A DNA stretch of 64,000 nt from Azolla caroliniana (lineage: Eukaryota; Polypodiophyta). The notes below the pieces were generated by a model, which saw nothing but the letters and a program-made list of their open reading frames with translations, was not told where the DNA came from and made no database searches. A program made the position numbers and the translations under genes. Position 1 is the first letter of the stretch; each line of letters begins with the position of its first letter. Of this stretch, positions 48,071 to 61,596 are shown in pieces. Where the stretch lies: the NCBI GenBank assembly GCA_043228905.1, contig JBHGNT010000003.1, forward strand, positions 3,410,001 to 3,474,000, given 5' to 3'.

Positions 48071-49473
48071 TCTTATGCCATGGACTCAATAGTAGACCTT
48101 CGGTTTCAAAAAGAGAGACTTGGAAAGATGAATGCACTCCTAAAACTATATGTCTTGTGGTAAGAAGTTTTTTCGTCTTCATAAGATATGTTTGAGCCAC
48201 CTATCCAACCATGGATAGAAAACAAGGGTTTCTTTTATCTTAAAAGAATGGAGAGATCCAAAGCAAAACTATGGCTTTCTATATCTTGATGTCATGTGGT
48301 TAAAAGTGATGGACTCAGTAAGACTCAAGGGTCAATCATGACACATCCAACAATCACTCTGCAACAACAAATTTTGTGCCTTGTAAAAAGTCATTGTATG
48401 ATTAACCACCTTGTAAAAGGGCATTGTATGATTGACCACGTAGAAAATAACTCCTTACATAAAATAGAGCATTTCAAATAGTTGGACATTGTTATCATGT
48501 ACCCATGAATTATGTGACTCTTTGGAGACAATTATAGGGTTTGGAACTTTTCATACATGTCATTTTGCCAAAACTTAAAAGTCAAACCAACCTTGGTTAG
48601 GTGGTTGTTTTTGTAGATAAAAAAACCATTGTACGTAATCGTGTAACAACATAACTATTTGTGAATCTATCTTGATTCAATATTAATACACAACCTTTTG
48701 CAAAAAGTAAAAACTAAAAGAGAGAGAGAGAGAGAGAGAGAGCATCCATTCTTGATTACTACATAGAATCGAGCATAGTTTTTTAATGTCGGACAATTTA
48801 CAACTTTCCATGTCTATGATGTGCCAAGAGGAAAACATATAAGCAATTAAGAAATACACTATCTACTCACAAACATGGAACTAAGTACTATTAATCCTTG
48901 GTATTGTACGTATTCGTTCTTCGATACCACAAAAACAAAAGTTGGCATGAAAACATACGTATAATATATGTAATATGTACAATGACTTCATTTATGGATG
49001 GGAATGACTTGACACAAGTTATAAATTGTTATATTAGAGTAGAAAATTGTAAGTCCCAAAGTCTTGATGCTCACTTAGTTTATTAAAACCAACCTTCATG
49101 CAAGCTAGAATTACCCATTTCTCAATGTTTCATCATGTACGCAAAAACATATTGGCGCCATGACCGTTTTCTTATAAGATCAAATATTTATTAATTCATA
49201 AAACTTATATACAATACATTTCTTGTAACCTGTAACAAATGTGGAGTGAGCTTGAGTGGAATTCCACAACATTTTTGCTTTTCATTCTATGTTGTGGATG
49301 AGCTTGGAGACTCGAAGAGTTTTCTTTCCATGGAATGTTGTTATAGACAATGATGAATGTTTTCTTTCCATGCAATGTTGTTATAGACATTGGTGACCCA
49401 TTGGAACCAACCACGAACTCTCAAATATCAAGTTGGGACAGCTAGTAGAAATCGGTTCCTTTGGTTCTAGTGG
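48071..49473. other. Intergenic with short local duplications
   Basis: CATTGTATGATTAACCACCTTGTAAAA is partly doubled near 48390-48440, and TTTTCTTTCCATG.AATGTTG is doubled at about 49318 and 49360. The right part is the 3' flank of the DUF868 gene. Confidence 0.5.
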
Positions 49474-50433
49474 CTACTCGACTTTCCATGCATAGAGCAA
49501 AAGAGAGAAGCCCCAATTCTCGACCTCATGGTTGGACAACGAAGAACCCGAGACATGGTGCCATTGTGAAAGAGGGTTGTATGATTTATTGGTAGCTGTG
49601 GTGGTACTACTAGAGGACCACGATTTGTTGGTAGCCGTGGTACTACACTGGAACATGAAGATAGCATGGCCATCATTATGGCTAAAGAGCCAGTTGTGGA
49701 CATCCCAGAACAACTCCACACTTAGCCCATCCACGAGAAAAGTTTGGTTCCCGCGAAACTTCCATGTTAGCCTTTTCACATGTACCACGACTTGCTTGTC
49801 CACACTAACCGACAACCGGGGCTCTCGGGCCCGGACATTACACTCGATGAGAATGTCATGGGACCGGCCATTCTCTCCGAATTGCGCCTTTGTGGAGTAC
49901 ACCTTGCGCCCGAAGATGTGCTCTCGTCGAGAGATCATGTTGGTTTCCGATGAACATGAAGTGGCTTGGGTCTTGCTATACGCCTCGAGCGGCATGTTCC
50001 CGAGCAAGAGAATGATTTCATGGTCATAAACAAGAGCAAAGAAGAAACCGTCCACGGGTTCGGGGGTTGATCCCACGTAATTCGCCGACGAAAGGTCCCA
50101 GAATGCTACCACTTCACAACTAGGTCCAAATGGCAGTATAATCTTGCCTTTCTTCTTGCCAAGGATCCATGGCCTCATGCTAGATTGCATTGAATTAGGC
50201 CATTTGAGGTGTCGCTCGCATGCATAGAGCGATAACCCTAGACCCCCGACCGATTTGGACCATGTGAGGGTTATGTGGTAAGGGGTGCCTCCAATTTTGG
50301 TGAGGTAAATGCATTTCACCATGTTTTGCAATGGCGCGCTTGGCCCCGCGGTGGTGGTGATTTTGTTGCACGCGAATGAGCTCCCGGAGACTTGGGTACC
50401 ATACTCGCCCGAGCAGAAGGGCAACTCGAACAT
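49474..50433 (-). CDS. DUF868 family protein
   Basis: Complete intronless frame of 319 residues. The ATG at 50433 starts FELPFCSGEYGTQVSGSSF, the usual family start, and no in-frame ATG lies further upstream before a stop. Family blocks in order: KCIYLTKIGGTPYHITLTWS (~41-60), KIILPFGPSCEVVAFWDLSS (~97-116), PEPVDGFFFALVYDHEIILL (~124-143), SRREHIFGRKVYSTKAQF (~168-185), IECNVRAREPRLSVSVDKQV (~194-213), VKRLTWKFRGNQTFLVDG (~217-234), VELFWDVHNWLF (~237-248), GHAIFMFQ and a FSLLLYAWK end. DUF868 is plant-specific and of unknown biochemical role. Oddity: a Ser/Thr-rich insertion before the end contains a duplicated TTATNKS(W/Y) segment. Family assignment is secure from motif order; function unassigned. 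Confidence 0.92.
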   Translation of the reverse strand: MFELPFCSGEYGTQVSGSSFACNKITTTAGPSAPLQNMVKCIYLTKIGGTPYHITLTWSKSVGGLGLSLYACERHLKWPNSMQSSMRPWILGKKKGKIILPFGPSCEVVAFWDLSSANYVGSTPEPVDGFFFALVYDHEIILLLGNMPLEAYSKTQATSCSSETNMISRREHIFGRKVYSTKAQFGENGRSHDILIECNVRAREPRLSVSVDKQVVVHVKRLTWKFRGNQTFLVDGLSVELFWDVHNWLFSHNDGHAIFMFQCSTTATNKSWSSSSTTTATNKSYNPLSQWHHVSGSSLSNHEVENWGFSLLLYAWKVE

Positions 50434-50659
50434 CGTGGTGGTGGTTCCTCCGAGAGGAATTAAGAAGGCTGATCTTCGGGTATGGTATGTCGGGACCGAT
50501 GATTGTAGGAGTTACATGGGGATGTTAGGATAGGTTGTTGTGAGAAGAGGAACTATAGGAGAGAGACCACATATGGGGAGACACCATGCAAAATCATTTG
50601 GGCAGTTAGTATATGGCATGTGACCATCATAGAAGCCAATCACACAACACAACCCTACA

Positions 50660-51270
50660 TGCAAAGATGTATATATAAACCAACACAATCAAAGTGATTG
50701 TGGAGATTATGTGCAAGTTTGAGAACCCTCCCCCAAAAAAGAGGGATAAATCACAAGAGTGATCTAATATATGAAGGGAAGATGTATGTTAAACCACCAC
50801 AATCAAAGAGATTCTGAATCAATCCTTAATGGATATTTCTTCATAGAAGACAGAGGGAAGATTATAATGCAAGTTTAAAGAACCCAAAAAAAACAAAAAC
50901 AAAAAAAGGGAGAAACCACAAGAGTGATCTATGAAGGAAAAAGATGCATGTATAAACCACCACAATCAAAGAGCTTGCTCAAATCCTTAATGGGTATTCT
51001 CCATGGAAGCCAGAGAGGAGATTATAGTGCAAGTTTGAGAACCCAAAAAAGAAAGAAAGGGATAAACCACAAGTCTAGAGTGATCTATGAAGGAAAGATG
51101 CATGTATAAACCAACACAATCAAAGTGATTGTTCAATCCTTAATGGGTATTCTTAATGGAACACAAAGAGGAGATTATAGTGCAAGTTTAAGAACCCCCC
51201 CTCCAAAAAAAAAAGAAAACAAAAAAAGGGACAAAACACAAGAGTGATCTATGAAAGGAAAGATGTATTG
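50660..51270. repeat. Degenerate ~150-170-bp minisatellite upstream of DUF868 gene
   Basis: GGGA(T/G/C)AAA(T/C)CACAAG..AGTGATCT recurs at about 50741, 50908, 51058 and 51228. Each unit contains AAACCA(C/A)CACAATCAAAG and GATTATA(G/A)TGCAAGTTT, with a poly-A-rich junction. Begins about 230 bases before the DUF868 start, so it overlaps the likely promoter. Confidence 0.85.
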
Positions 51271-51599
51271 AATTGTGATTGTGATTTTGGCATCTATGGT
51301 TATGGAAGCAAAGACCAAGACAGAGTCAATTTGCTGAGAGGGAGAGGGACAGGCAAGAGGCAGAGGCTGAAGACCCACCCATCTTAATGGAGAAGATAAG
51401 AGAGAACAGAGTAAGAGAGAGAGAGAAGAAATCAGAGGAAGAGAAAGAGACTCTCTTTTATAGGGTTATTATGGTCATTTTGGCATATCATCACACACAA
51501 GGATATGAATATGTATGTGAGGGCTATAATATTACTACTACAAACTCTAGTATCTCTAAAGTAATTTGCAAACACCACCAACCACTTGCAAGACCTTCC

Positions 51600-51654
51600 T
51601 TTTTTTCTTTTTTCTTTTATTTATTATTTATTATTTGTTATATTTTATATTTTA

Positions 51655-51690
<36 letters not shown>

Positions 51691-51735
51691 GTGGTTATTA
51701 TTATGATTTTATTTATTTTATTTTATTTTAAAACA
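51600..51735. repeat. (TTA)n / TTTAT low-complexity tract
   Basis: T-rich run containing about nine consecutive ATT units at 51665-51690. Predicted hydrophobic peptides are artefacts. Confidence 0.85.
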
Positions 51736-52329
51736 AGATATCCTGTCATTAGTGTAAACATTTTACAAGATTTTAAACTCTATGTGATCGGAGGGGGGAA
51801 ACAACCATTTCGGAGGCTGAAAATGCCAATAAGATTATTATGATTATTATTATCGTCGTGAGTGAGTTATTCGTTGCTTATTGTCGGATGGTCAAGCCAT
51901 GAGCAAAAAAATTGTCTTTAGGTCGCATTGTCAACTCAAAAAAGGCGGAGATTTCGTGACGAGTCCATCCTTCATAATCTCGTGTCAGACCTTGAAATCC
52001 ATCTCGAAACCATGCCCACTTGTGCCCCTTCATGTGTGTTATACACACCTATACATACATATATAAATATTAATATATGTATGTATGAATCCATAGTTGG
52101 ATCCTCAATCGTCGATTATGAAAATGCGAAGAAAAACAAAAGTTGCCCCACTAGCCTCTGGCTAATTAAATTATCCAACTTCCATACCCTAGGGCATGTT
52201 CCTGATGTGTTTGGGCATATGTTATTATAGAATGAAAAAAAAGTAAATTTGTCCCAGAGTTTGTATGGTTGCGTCACCATGTATTTTTGTCACCCACAAG
52301 CAAAACTTGAACTTATATTGGAAGTCTCA

Positions 52330-52475
52330 TTTAGGCTACAAATATGTAAGGCCATAAGCTCGTTTATATGGCCACACATTCTAGATAATGATGGTTTGGA
52401 TTTGAACCTAGGAATCTATAATATGTAAAGGCACAACTACCCTTTCGTATACCAATTAATCCCCACCATAGGAAT
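52330..52475 (-). mobile_element. SINE-like sequence
   Basis: On the minus strand GGGATTAATTGGTATACGAA (A-box-like) is followed by CTAGGTTCAAATCC (B-box-like, 52398-52410 on the plus strand), a tRNA-derived head arrangement. Confidence 0.4.
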
Positions 52476-55400
52476 CATAAGAACATAAAGGTCCAACCCA
52501 AGGTAATGCTTCGATGTTTCGCCTAAACCACTCCTATGAGGTAATAAATAATTACACGTATGCGCGTTACCACATGGCTTCATGATATGGTTATTTCAAG
52601 GTTGTCAACCTTAAGATATAATGATGTAGCATATTGATAGCATGAAAGGAAATGTATACATCTAATGCCATCGATTATGCACCTTTCGGTGGTTGTATAC
52701 ACACACATATACTCTCTTCTATACATTGGATGAAAAATTTTAACGCGCAGTATGCCCCTAGGGAACTTATAGCTTCCCTTACCACAATCTTTCTCACTCG
52801 TTTAATACCAACCAAATTTCACTTTCATTACTTTTGTCCTTTTTGTCTGCATCGTTCATGTCCGATGTTTGAGACTCGTCTTTTATTAGTGCTAAAAAGG
52901 ACACGGTATTGTTTTGTGAACCAATATCGATAATCTTATGGTAAGTATTTTGGGATTTCAAAATAGTTGTGGTCGTTTGAACTAGACATGTTTGTTGTGA
53001 AAAAATAGTTATATTTTCATGTTACAAATAACGAGATGTTTTTATCGTGATATTTTTGTGTATTTCAATATTCTCGTCATAGAACAATCATCATTTTACC
53101 TGGTTCCTACTCACTCTTAGCTCCCTATCGTGCATGTAAAATCATAGCTCATCGATATACACACAAAATAAGAGACAATATATCACATCGTGCAATGAAC
53201 GTAATGTCCGGTTATAGTTTCTTCTTGTCTATGTCCTTGTTGTCTTACACTCTTAAATTTTATGTTTGCTTTATATTAAACGTGTTTCGTTTTCAAATCA
53301 TGGTTTAAATCGTACACATATCATAGGGCTTTGATATCCCTTCTCTTTTTAATTGGATGTTTTGTAGTGTCGTAGACTCGTGAAGAATATGTATGTGGTA
53401 AATTATAACGAAACCCTCTTTCTCAACAATAAAAGTTTAAACAATCTTACCTCTATTGGAAATGCCATTAAACAGCTTTAAATGGCAATGTCACTAACAT
53501 GTCGTGCAATGTGATCAAACATGATTGATGTTAGGAAATCGATGTTTATTTATATCAACTGGTGTGTAAATTGTTGATGCTAATATATCGACTCTATAAA
53601 TACGATATCCATATGTACTAACAAATTAACGATATAAAAAGACGCTACTAGTCCACGAATTCATGCATTTAAGTAAATATTTTTATCTTCCGCTAATCCT
53701 TGGTCAGAAACTTCATAAAGGTATTGGATAATGACAGTTTACTGGTAGTAACCTCGCAAAAACACATGTGTTGATCACTTGGAAACATCGACCACTTTGT
53801 TGTGACATTTAAGCAAAATCCGAAAATCATTTGAGAGGAGGCCCTTACATTCAAAAGAGAGATTCCGTAATATCACATTTTTTGCTCATTTATTTAGCAA
53901 AAACTCAAAGTTGTTTGATACTATTTAGTGAAGTTGGCATCAATTGTTGGGTTTGACAATGACATTGAACGCATCTCATTTTAGTTTCATTCTAAGTCTT
54001 CAACTTTCCAATTCTTCTCTTTATCTTTTCAAGAACTTTGTAGTCATGAAGTGTTAGGAGTTAAGGGGGGATATGACAATTGTGGTAAATTCGAGTATGT
54101 TGACGCAAGGAGATAGAAGCTTATTGCCAAGTCTTTTTGTTCTTGGATCTTGACAACAATAAATTGGATGTTTACATGTGTAGGCCATATGCAAGCAACT
54201 AACCTATTACCCAATCACAAGATTATTTGTAACCCCTGATTTTTTTGGTATAATACAAGTGTTTGGAGCGTCAAGACTTCTTGTGCCTTTCTTGAGTCAC
54301 ATGTTCCATGTTCTTTATACATGAGAAATGCATCACCATCTTATATTTTATGTGTCAAAGTTTTTAGTACGTTAAAAGGCAAGCATTCATGTTTCAATTT
54401 TTGGTTCTTTGGATATGATAAAGAAGACGCAATTGCTTTTCTTGAGTTTCATGTTATATAATACATGGCAAGCAAAGTAAAATCTCTTCACGTTTGTGAG
54501 TAGAGAAATAAAAAAACAACAAAAACCTACATACAAGACATATAATATTGGGAAGATGAAGTTCACCAATAAAATAAATTCCCTTGTGGTAAGTTCACGA
54601 TAGGCTATTAAGTTTACAAGATTGACAGGATGAAATTCACCAATAAAAGTCACTTTGGGTGAGTCGTGTAACAAGGCATTAATGTGTATTATTTGCCCAA
54701 CACTTCCCTAGAGTTAAAAAAATATGATTATTGATGACATTCGTAGAATTTTTGAAACCCACTAACAAGTCTTTTTGTCCTTCATTCCATTTCCATTAAG
54801 TTAAAAAAATTATTGTAGCACTCCTTATACAAGTTTAGAGGGAAGATAGATTTGTCCGTTGATGTACCACTTGAAGACACACATGACTATTAGAATGAAA
54901 AAATTGCGCTCCTAGTTTCAAATACAAACAATCAAATATATGCAAACCTAATGCAGGTAGAGCATTACTAATTTGTGCTCCTTTGCCACCTAGAATTCTT
55001 CCTTTTACAAAACCAACTTACTTCTCATGCAATGTCATTGTGTATATCTTGGGATACAAAACTCATCATTGATACCAATCTATAATAGATTCTAGAAGTA
55101 TGACGCATTTTCCTCTAAGGAAAGATGTAACATTCACTACATTCAAAGAAGACAAAATATGAGGCAATTTGGTTTACAAGAGCATGAAGAATGTGCGAAA
55201 GCATTAAAGAATATCATGATGACTCTCTTTAAGATGTGTCTTGTTTACTTATAGATCCTTAGGAAACATCTAAAACTTTCGAACCCTCCATGGTTATGCC
55301 CAAGTCTCTATGTTAAAATTACCCCCTCTTTCTACAATTCCCAAGTTCCTTCTCCAAATTCTCTGTTTCTCGAACAATTCCCAATGTTTTTTTACACTCA

Positions 55401-58179
55401 CCCTCTCTAATTTTCATCTCCTTTTACAATTCCCAAAGGGACTATAATTTCCCCACCGGTAGTAGCTAGATAGAGGGATAATGATTAATAATTATAAAGA
55501 CCATACATATTTGGACATTGTAGACAAGGAATTTATCCCTCTCTACGATTTTTGAAGTACATGTTTGTTTACGGCTTCTATTTCCTCAACAAACAAACAA
55601 ATTGTATGATGTGTATTGTTTTGGTCTCGTCAACCATATTAGCCTCTTTGCAATCTTCACTACAATTGTTTTTATTTTTTCTTCTTAATATTCCATAATA
55701 TTGGAATTCCCTCTAAAATTTCTCTCTCGATTTCACATTCCCTCTCAAATTTTCAAATTCTCTGGAGACATTATCACAGTGAGTGATATTGTGAGCATTG
55801 CGGTACTTTCGGGGTTGGAAAAGTGAAGTCCGGAAAGCATAGATAAAGAAAGAACTTCATTAGATAGTACACAAACCTAGTGTTAATCTCTTTACACGAA
55901 GACCTAGTAGGAAACCTCCTCGTGAGAGACATATTTTAGATATTATCATCCACCTACAAGAATCTAATAAAAAACTCTACGAAGGGTTACATCAATCAAG
56001 AGTAAAATTATTACAACGAGGTCAATGTCAACTCTGGAGTCTGAACTATAATGAAGTCAATGGAAATTAATTCCCAATACTTTTTGAAGATAATATACAA
56101 ACTAATTCCCAATAGACAAAGGTCAGTGTCAACAATGTGGATGATTGTCAGGACCAATCATTGTATTAGCAAAAAAAAAAAATCAAGATAAAATACAAGC
56201 CAATATTAATTTATTCGCTTTCTATACCTCTCCGCCCATCGTCATTGCACAAACCAATACAAGGCGCTTGTTGGTCACACAATTACTTTCCAATATCATA
56301 AAGAAGGAAAGACCATAAAAAAACAATAAGGAAACATCCCCCTTATGGATGATTACAACAAGGAAATAGCTCAAACAACTGAGTGTGGAAGAGGAAGCAA
56401 TTGAAGAGGTAAGCATCAATTTGTTGTATATTGGGCCTCTGGTTCCGAAGATGATCAAATTTGGTTTTCATGATGAGAAGGTCATTATAAGAGAAGACTA
56501 AGGAGACAACGCAAAAACAATTTCAAGTACAACAATGCCAAAACATGAAATAATGTGTGGGATAAGATTGTGTGGATATCGATGGCCTCGTCTTGTTGAC
56601 CATTCACCTAGGTTATTCATACTTAACTATTCATAGATGAATCCAATGTGGATAAATAGGGTGGGTGTCTTGCTTCTACACCTCTTAAGTCTATCACACA
56701 TAATACATGAACAATTTAAGCTAATACATTGAACAATTTGAGATATACATACCTCAAAGTGCTTTGACATAATAAAAATACTTCATGGCAAAGATACATT
56801 AATGACCGCTTTCTACATGTGAGACACATGGGTGGCTTGTTCAAAGTCTCATAAAATGATTATCACATATCTCAATGCTTTTGAAATTGAACCAATATTC
56901 AAACATTTATAATGCACAACAATGATATAATATTGGCCCTTTGGTGTAGCATTACAATGGTCCACAAGCTTAGATAAGATCACATGTAATGTTTTGCTCA
57001 AGATATCCATTCTACAAAAAAGGATGATTAGGGTTATATGGCTTTTCCCAACATAAGGAACATCACTACGACAAAGCTATATACCTTTACACAATCAACG
57101 AGATTAAAATAACAAAAAGATATATTAGGGTATTTATTGAGACACATTCGCAAGCACATAAAATAAGGAGTGCACAATTGCACTTTCAACAGAGAGGTGA
57201 TGAAGGTATGTGATCCAACCTTAGAATTTCTTAATGCAGAAATAAATTCATGCCCCTAACCTTTTGCCAATCTCAAGAAAAAAGGTCAGGAATGAATGCC
57301 CAAGGGATTTGGCACGATAAAAAAAAAATCTGATGGCCAAGAAAGAGGCACAAAATGACATCACAATTCAGAAAGTATACAGTTATTCGAAGCAACAACA
57401 TAGCGCAAATCTTCAATCCCAAATGATGAAGTGACACCATTCCAGATTATATACATTATAATTGGATACGGTGATCCCTGTAGTACATAACCCATTAGTA
57501 CCATAAACCTGCGTCCAATTTATTGCTATTCTCTTACAACGGGGCCATTGGCAAGACAACCAACACTATTTTCCACATCTGGACCACTTCAGATGAAACA
57601 CCTTATTTTAGCCACAAGCTAAATGTGCATATATGAATCTGTGATTAATCCAACAGGAGATTGCCTCAAATTTTGGGTAAAACCATAAGTAAAGTTTTTA
57701 ATTCGCCACAATTGTGGCAAATCTAAACATGGACATGGAACAATCTTTTTCTGATTATGAAGAGTTAACAAGCTGTGGTGCTTGCTATTCTCCATCAAAT
57801 CAAACAAACTATTACACTTGTGATAAACATTTCAACTGTGACAATCACATGCATAACTTCAAGAAACCAGAGTTTACAAGTGTGATTATAACTCTAGAAT
57901 CATACAGAGGTGGACCAAGTTGCTGCAACTTCATAGGGTCATAACCTCACATTTTTATCTAGATTGCATATAGAAGATGTGGAAGTACCAAATACAGATA
58001 TCATCTGGCTATCTCAGTGTTCTGAACATGGCTACTATACATAAAACCTTAACTCATGATGTCTACATCACAAAAAACATCATTACATGGCATAAACCAT
58101 ATTTCCTCATCACGTAGTTTTTTTCATTCTATGGCCATACCTTCCTTGTCAGTTGGAAATAATGAAAATCTATGGCAAT
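52476..58179. other. Long gene-poor stretch
   Basis: About 5.7 kb of AT-rich DNA with short, unrelated open frames on both strands and no recognised domains, RNA genes or strong repeats. The last few hundred bases are the 3' flank of NEP1. Confidence 0.55.
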
Positions 58180-59711
58180 TTACAAAATCTTGAATTGTTG
58201 CTCAAGGGCATTGCAGATACGACCAATGCAACATGCTGCACTTAGAGGATACTCGGACACTGCAACAAGGAAAAATATAAGGTGAGTGAGAAAAGATGAT
58301 TAGGGCAAATACTAAAGTACCTGTCACATCTTTTCAAATATGAACAAAAACCATCTGTAGTAATACAACTACTACAAAGCAAGGTAGTGGTATTCTAGTA
58401 AATACGCACGTTAGGGGTGTATTTCCTATTAAAATAAAATAAGCTCAGCTAAGAGACTATTAAAGAATTTAAATGGAAAAAATATATGATTAATGTTGGG
58501 GCATCACTTTTACCTGCAATCAGATCTTCAATATAATCTGCTTCAATTTTGCCATGGGCCATGGCCCCAACCTTCAAAAATATAGAAAGGAGTCAAAATG
58601 CTGGCACAGAATTGTTTTGAGCGCATGAGTTTTCTGGACAATGAAAAGAATTACAACTCACCACAAACACCAGTTTGGCTTTGGTTCCCATAGATACAAC
58701 ATAATCATGTAGCTTGATCACTTTGGGGGCACTGTAAGACAATCCTGAGAACCATACAAATGAAGGGAAAAATTAAAGATGCAAGAAAAGTTGGGAGAGA
58801 AAACATGCCAAGTGCAGATTCTACTGGAGATATAAGGTTTCTTGTCTCACCAAATGGCTATTTTTTGAGCCTTTTCAACCATTTTTGGTAACGATTGGAA
58901 TCACAGATTTTTTAAGAATCTGGCTAACCTTATGACAAAATAGGGGATTGCAATCATGTATACCGAAATAGTGCTAAATACTGTAAATGTTTTGAAAAAT
59001 TAACCCTAACTTTGGTTAGTTTTAAAGTTCCATGGCCTGTCAATTTGCACAACCAGACTAAACCAGTAATATATAGTGAACCCATGTGGTGAAATTGCTT
59101 TCACCTTCTAAATTTCAATTTCTGAAAGTGTTCACTTTTCATATTAACCATTCAATATCATTTCACACATCAACAGAAGCAAAAAGACAGTCTTTTTCTG
59201 TAAAAGCTAAAATCTGCAAACAATCACAAATATCTAATATAAATGTAGCATGAGAAAAATTGTGAAAAAGTCAAGTTTGCAATTACTACATAGCCAATCA
59301 TAAGATCCATCCAAAGGAATGATTCACAAATGTAAACTCTTGCATTATGAAAGTTTGGCAATGACAGAAAGATTTGGGCAACTGACATTAAACACCTAAT
59401 TCTGTGATCTTAATTTGTGCAGTTTATTCACTTCCAATAGAATAGATACTTAATTAACATTGATGGCACTGCGAACATCATACATGTTAACTATATTTTT
59501 CACGAATTGATCAATGACAATACCATAAGAATAAAAAGTAATATAAAAATGGCAAAGATTTGTTCATGGTAAAAAAGTAGTCATACCAATTCTCCGTCCA
59601 CCAACTGGTAGATGCTTCGTAACTGGCTGTTTAACAACTCTCAACAGCTTTTCTGGGCCATTTGTTGCACGAATACTAAGCTTCTGTAGCAGTTGTACTG
59701 ACATGACACAG

Positions 59712-59793
<82 letters not shown>

Positions 59794-61581
59794 ATCCATT
59801 CACGCCACGTTCCAATCTTCACTAGATGCCAGTGCAGAATGAAGCACTTGAACCCATAACCTACCCGAACAACCTAACCAACTAGGCTATACCATCCTGC
59901 AATGCTCAAACGTCAAACCACAATCAAGTTTGGGTTCCCCATGTTCTCAATCCTGACTTAATCCCTACACACATTTCTCTCTCTAGAGTCTATACACATG
60001 TCTCTCTTGGCCACATTGCCCAGTTCGAATTGCAACCTTCATTTTAGAACCCTTGAGCATCAAGTCTACATAAGCAACTCCACACACATGTTTTGATTTC
60101 ATACATCATGATACCCTCAGTGAAGATAATAAAATCTGTATTTCCATCCATCTGCTTATCAAATCTTACCCATTAAACCACAAAAGCGCTTGAATGTTCT
60201 TGGTATACGAATATGGGGATTTACTTGGATAAGGACATTTGTATCAGTCAAGACATAGAGTCCCTTCAATTTTCCAGCTTTGTTCAAAGGACTGTCAAGG
60301 ATTGCAAGAAGTGCCTGTTGCCAAGCAGATAAATAAATCAATGATCAATCAATGTGAATTTACTGATATATCATGAGCTTAAAATCATAAAATGCACAGT
60401 ACTAAATACATCAATCGAAAAGGTGAAGAGAGAAAGAAAGCTATCATTAAATCCCCGCCTTAACGTATGCATAACCCACTAGATATATCTATGAAACATC
60501 AAGTGACAAGATATGAATTTTATTCAAAGTAAATAGATTATCAATGATGGGATTAAGAAAGCTATGATGAACAAATACCATACTGATAATTCGAGGTTAT
60601 CCGTACCTTACATATCCAACCTTTGTTCAATGATCATATTCAAGTATTTGTTTATATGTTGACCCATTGTGTAACAAGGAAAGAGCAGACAATTAAAAGA
60701 AGGAAAGAGCAGATCACAAGGTTCAATCCTGGTAACTATACATCAACCACACCCCGAACTTTTGGATTTGGTTTTTTGGTTTAAGGGGGGAGACCTTCAG
60801 TTGGAGTAACGGAATGTTGCCACGTTGTTTAGGAGAAAAATCTTTACCCGTACACACACAGGAGTAGGGTTGCCTTGGTCCATGACAACCTAGGATAGCC
60901 ACAAGACCATCACGAGACTTTGCGCACAGATGCCAACCCAAACCCCACAATGCTTGCACATTGTTTTGTATTAGATTTAATAGAAGTTCATTTTGCACTC
61001 TTTTTGTGTCATCTTAATCTTTAATTCAGTTTATTTCATTTAGTCAATGATGTGCACCTAAAGATGGAACTGCAGGATCAACATAATCTCGATAAAAATA
61101 GATGCACTAGGTAGGGTGAAAGGACACTGTTATCAGTGAATATTATACTCATCATAGCATTTCCAGTAGCTAGTTCACATAAACGCATATAGCTAGGAAT
61201 TCATGGATTGATATATTCTTTCCTTTATTCATACCTGATGAACTATATCGGGTCTGAAGAGGGCAGGATCTTTCTTATGCTTTCTGAGGAAATTAGAATG
61301 ATCATCACAATTCAGCAATTGATAATTCTGAAATAAGAGGAAAAGAAAAAGAAGCAACGGATTAATCAACTTGCAATACATAAGGGGGTAGGCCAAAAAA
61401 CAAAAAAAAACGATTCCAAGACGAACGCCATATCTATCTCTGCAGAAAAGAAAGAAAGAAAGGTGAATTTTTTTTTCTGTTCGTTCACCTTTCCAACTTT
61501 CGCAACTTCGAGGGAAGCTTTCTCGAGAACGAACCAGATCCCTCCTTCGTCCTCGGGCTCTGGCTGTGCCTCTTTCTCCAT
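58180..61581 (-). CDS. EMG1: NEP1/EMG1, 18S rRNA pseudouridine-N1 methyltransferase
   Basis: NEP1/EMG1 is a SPOUT-class enzyme that uses S-adenosylmethionine to N1-methylate a pseudouridine in 18S rRNA, and is needed for small-subunit assembly in the nucleolus. Seven exons (minus strand: 61581-61489, 61327-61235, 60314-60170, 59697-59587, 58744-58662, 58571-58514, 58259-58180) join in phase to 220 residues. Motifs: [86 protein letters not shown], then the cofactor-binding knot [16 protein letters not shown] and [17 protein letters not shown]. This matches the family end to end. Intron 3 has a long (GA)n run 19 bases before the acceptor on the transcribed strand. Telo-boxes and a site II element precede the start. 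Assignment is secure; exon edges are inferred. Confidence 0.95.
59716..59792. repeat. (CT)n microsatellite, 77 bp, next to a NEP1 splice acceptor
   Basis: Uninterrupted CT; on the transcribed strand it is (GA)n, ending 19 bases before NEP1 exon 4 (59697). It therefore occupies the place where a branch-point region and polypyrimidine tract would normally lie. Confidence 0.97.
59838..59902 (-). mobile_element. SINE head in NEP1 intron 3
   Basis: On the minus strand GGATGGTATAGCCTAGTTGG (A-box TAGCCTAGTTGG) is followed by GTTATGGGTTCAAGTGC (B-box) about 30 bases later, a typical plant tRNA-derived SINE head. Downstream on that strand the sequence runs into the (GA)n tract, which may be the SINE tail. 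Confidence 0.55.
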
Positions 61582-61596
61582 AATGGGAGAGAGAGA

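Noticed and set aside
59564-59815. A minus-strand frame with Arg-Glu repeats
   Set aside because: It reads through the (GA)n microsatellite and a splice acceptor; only the NEP1 exon 4 part is genuine.
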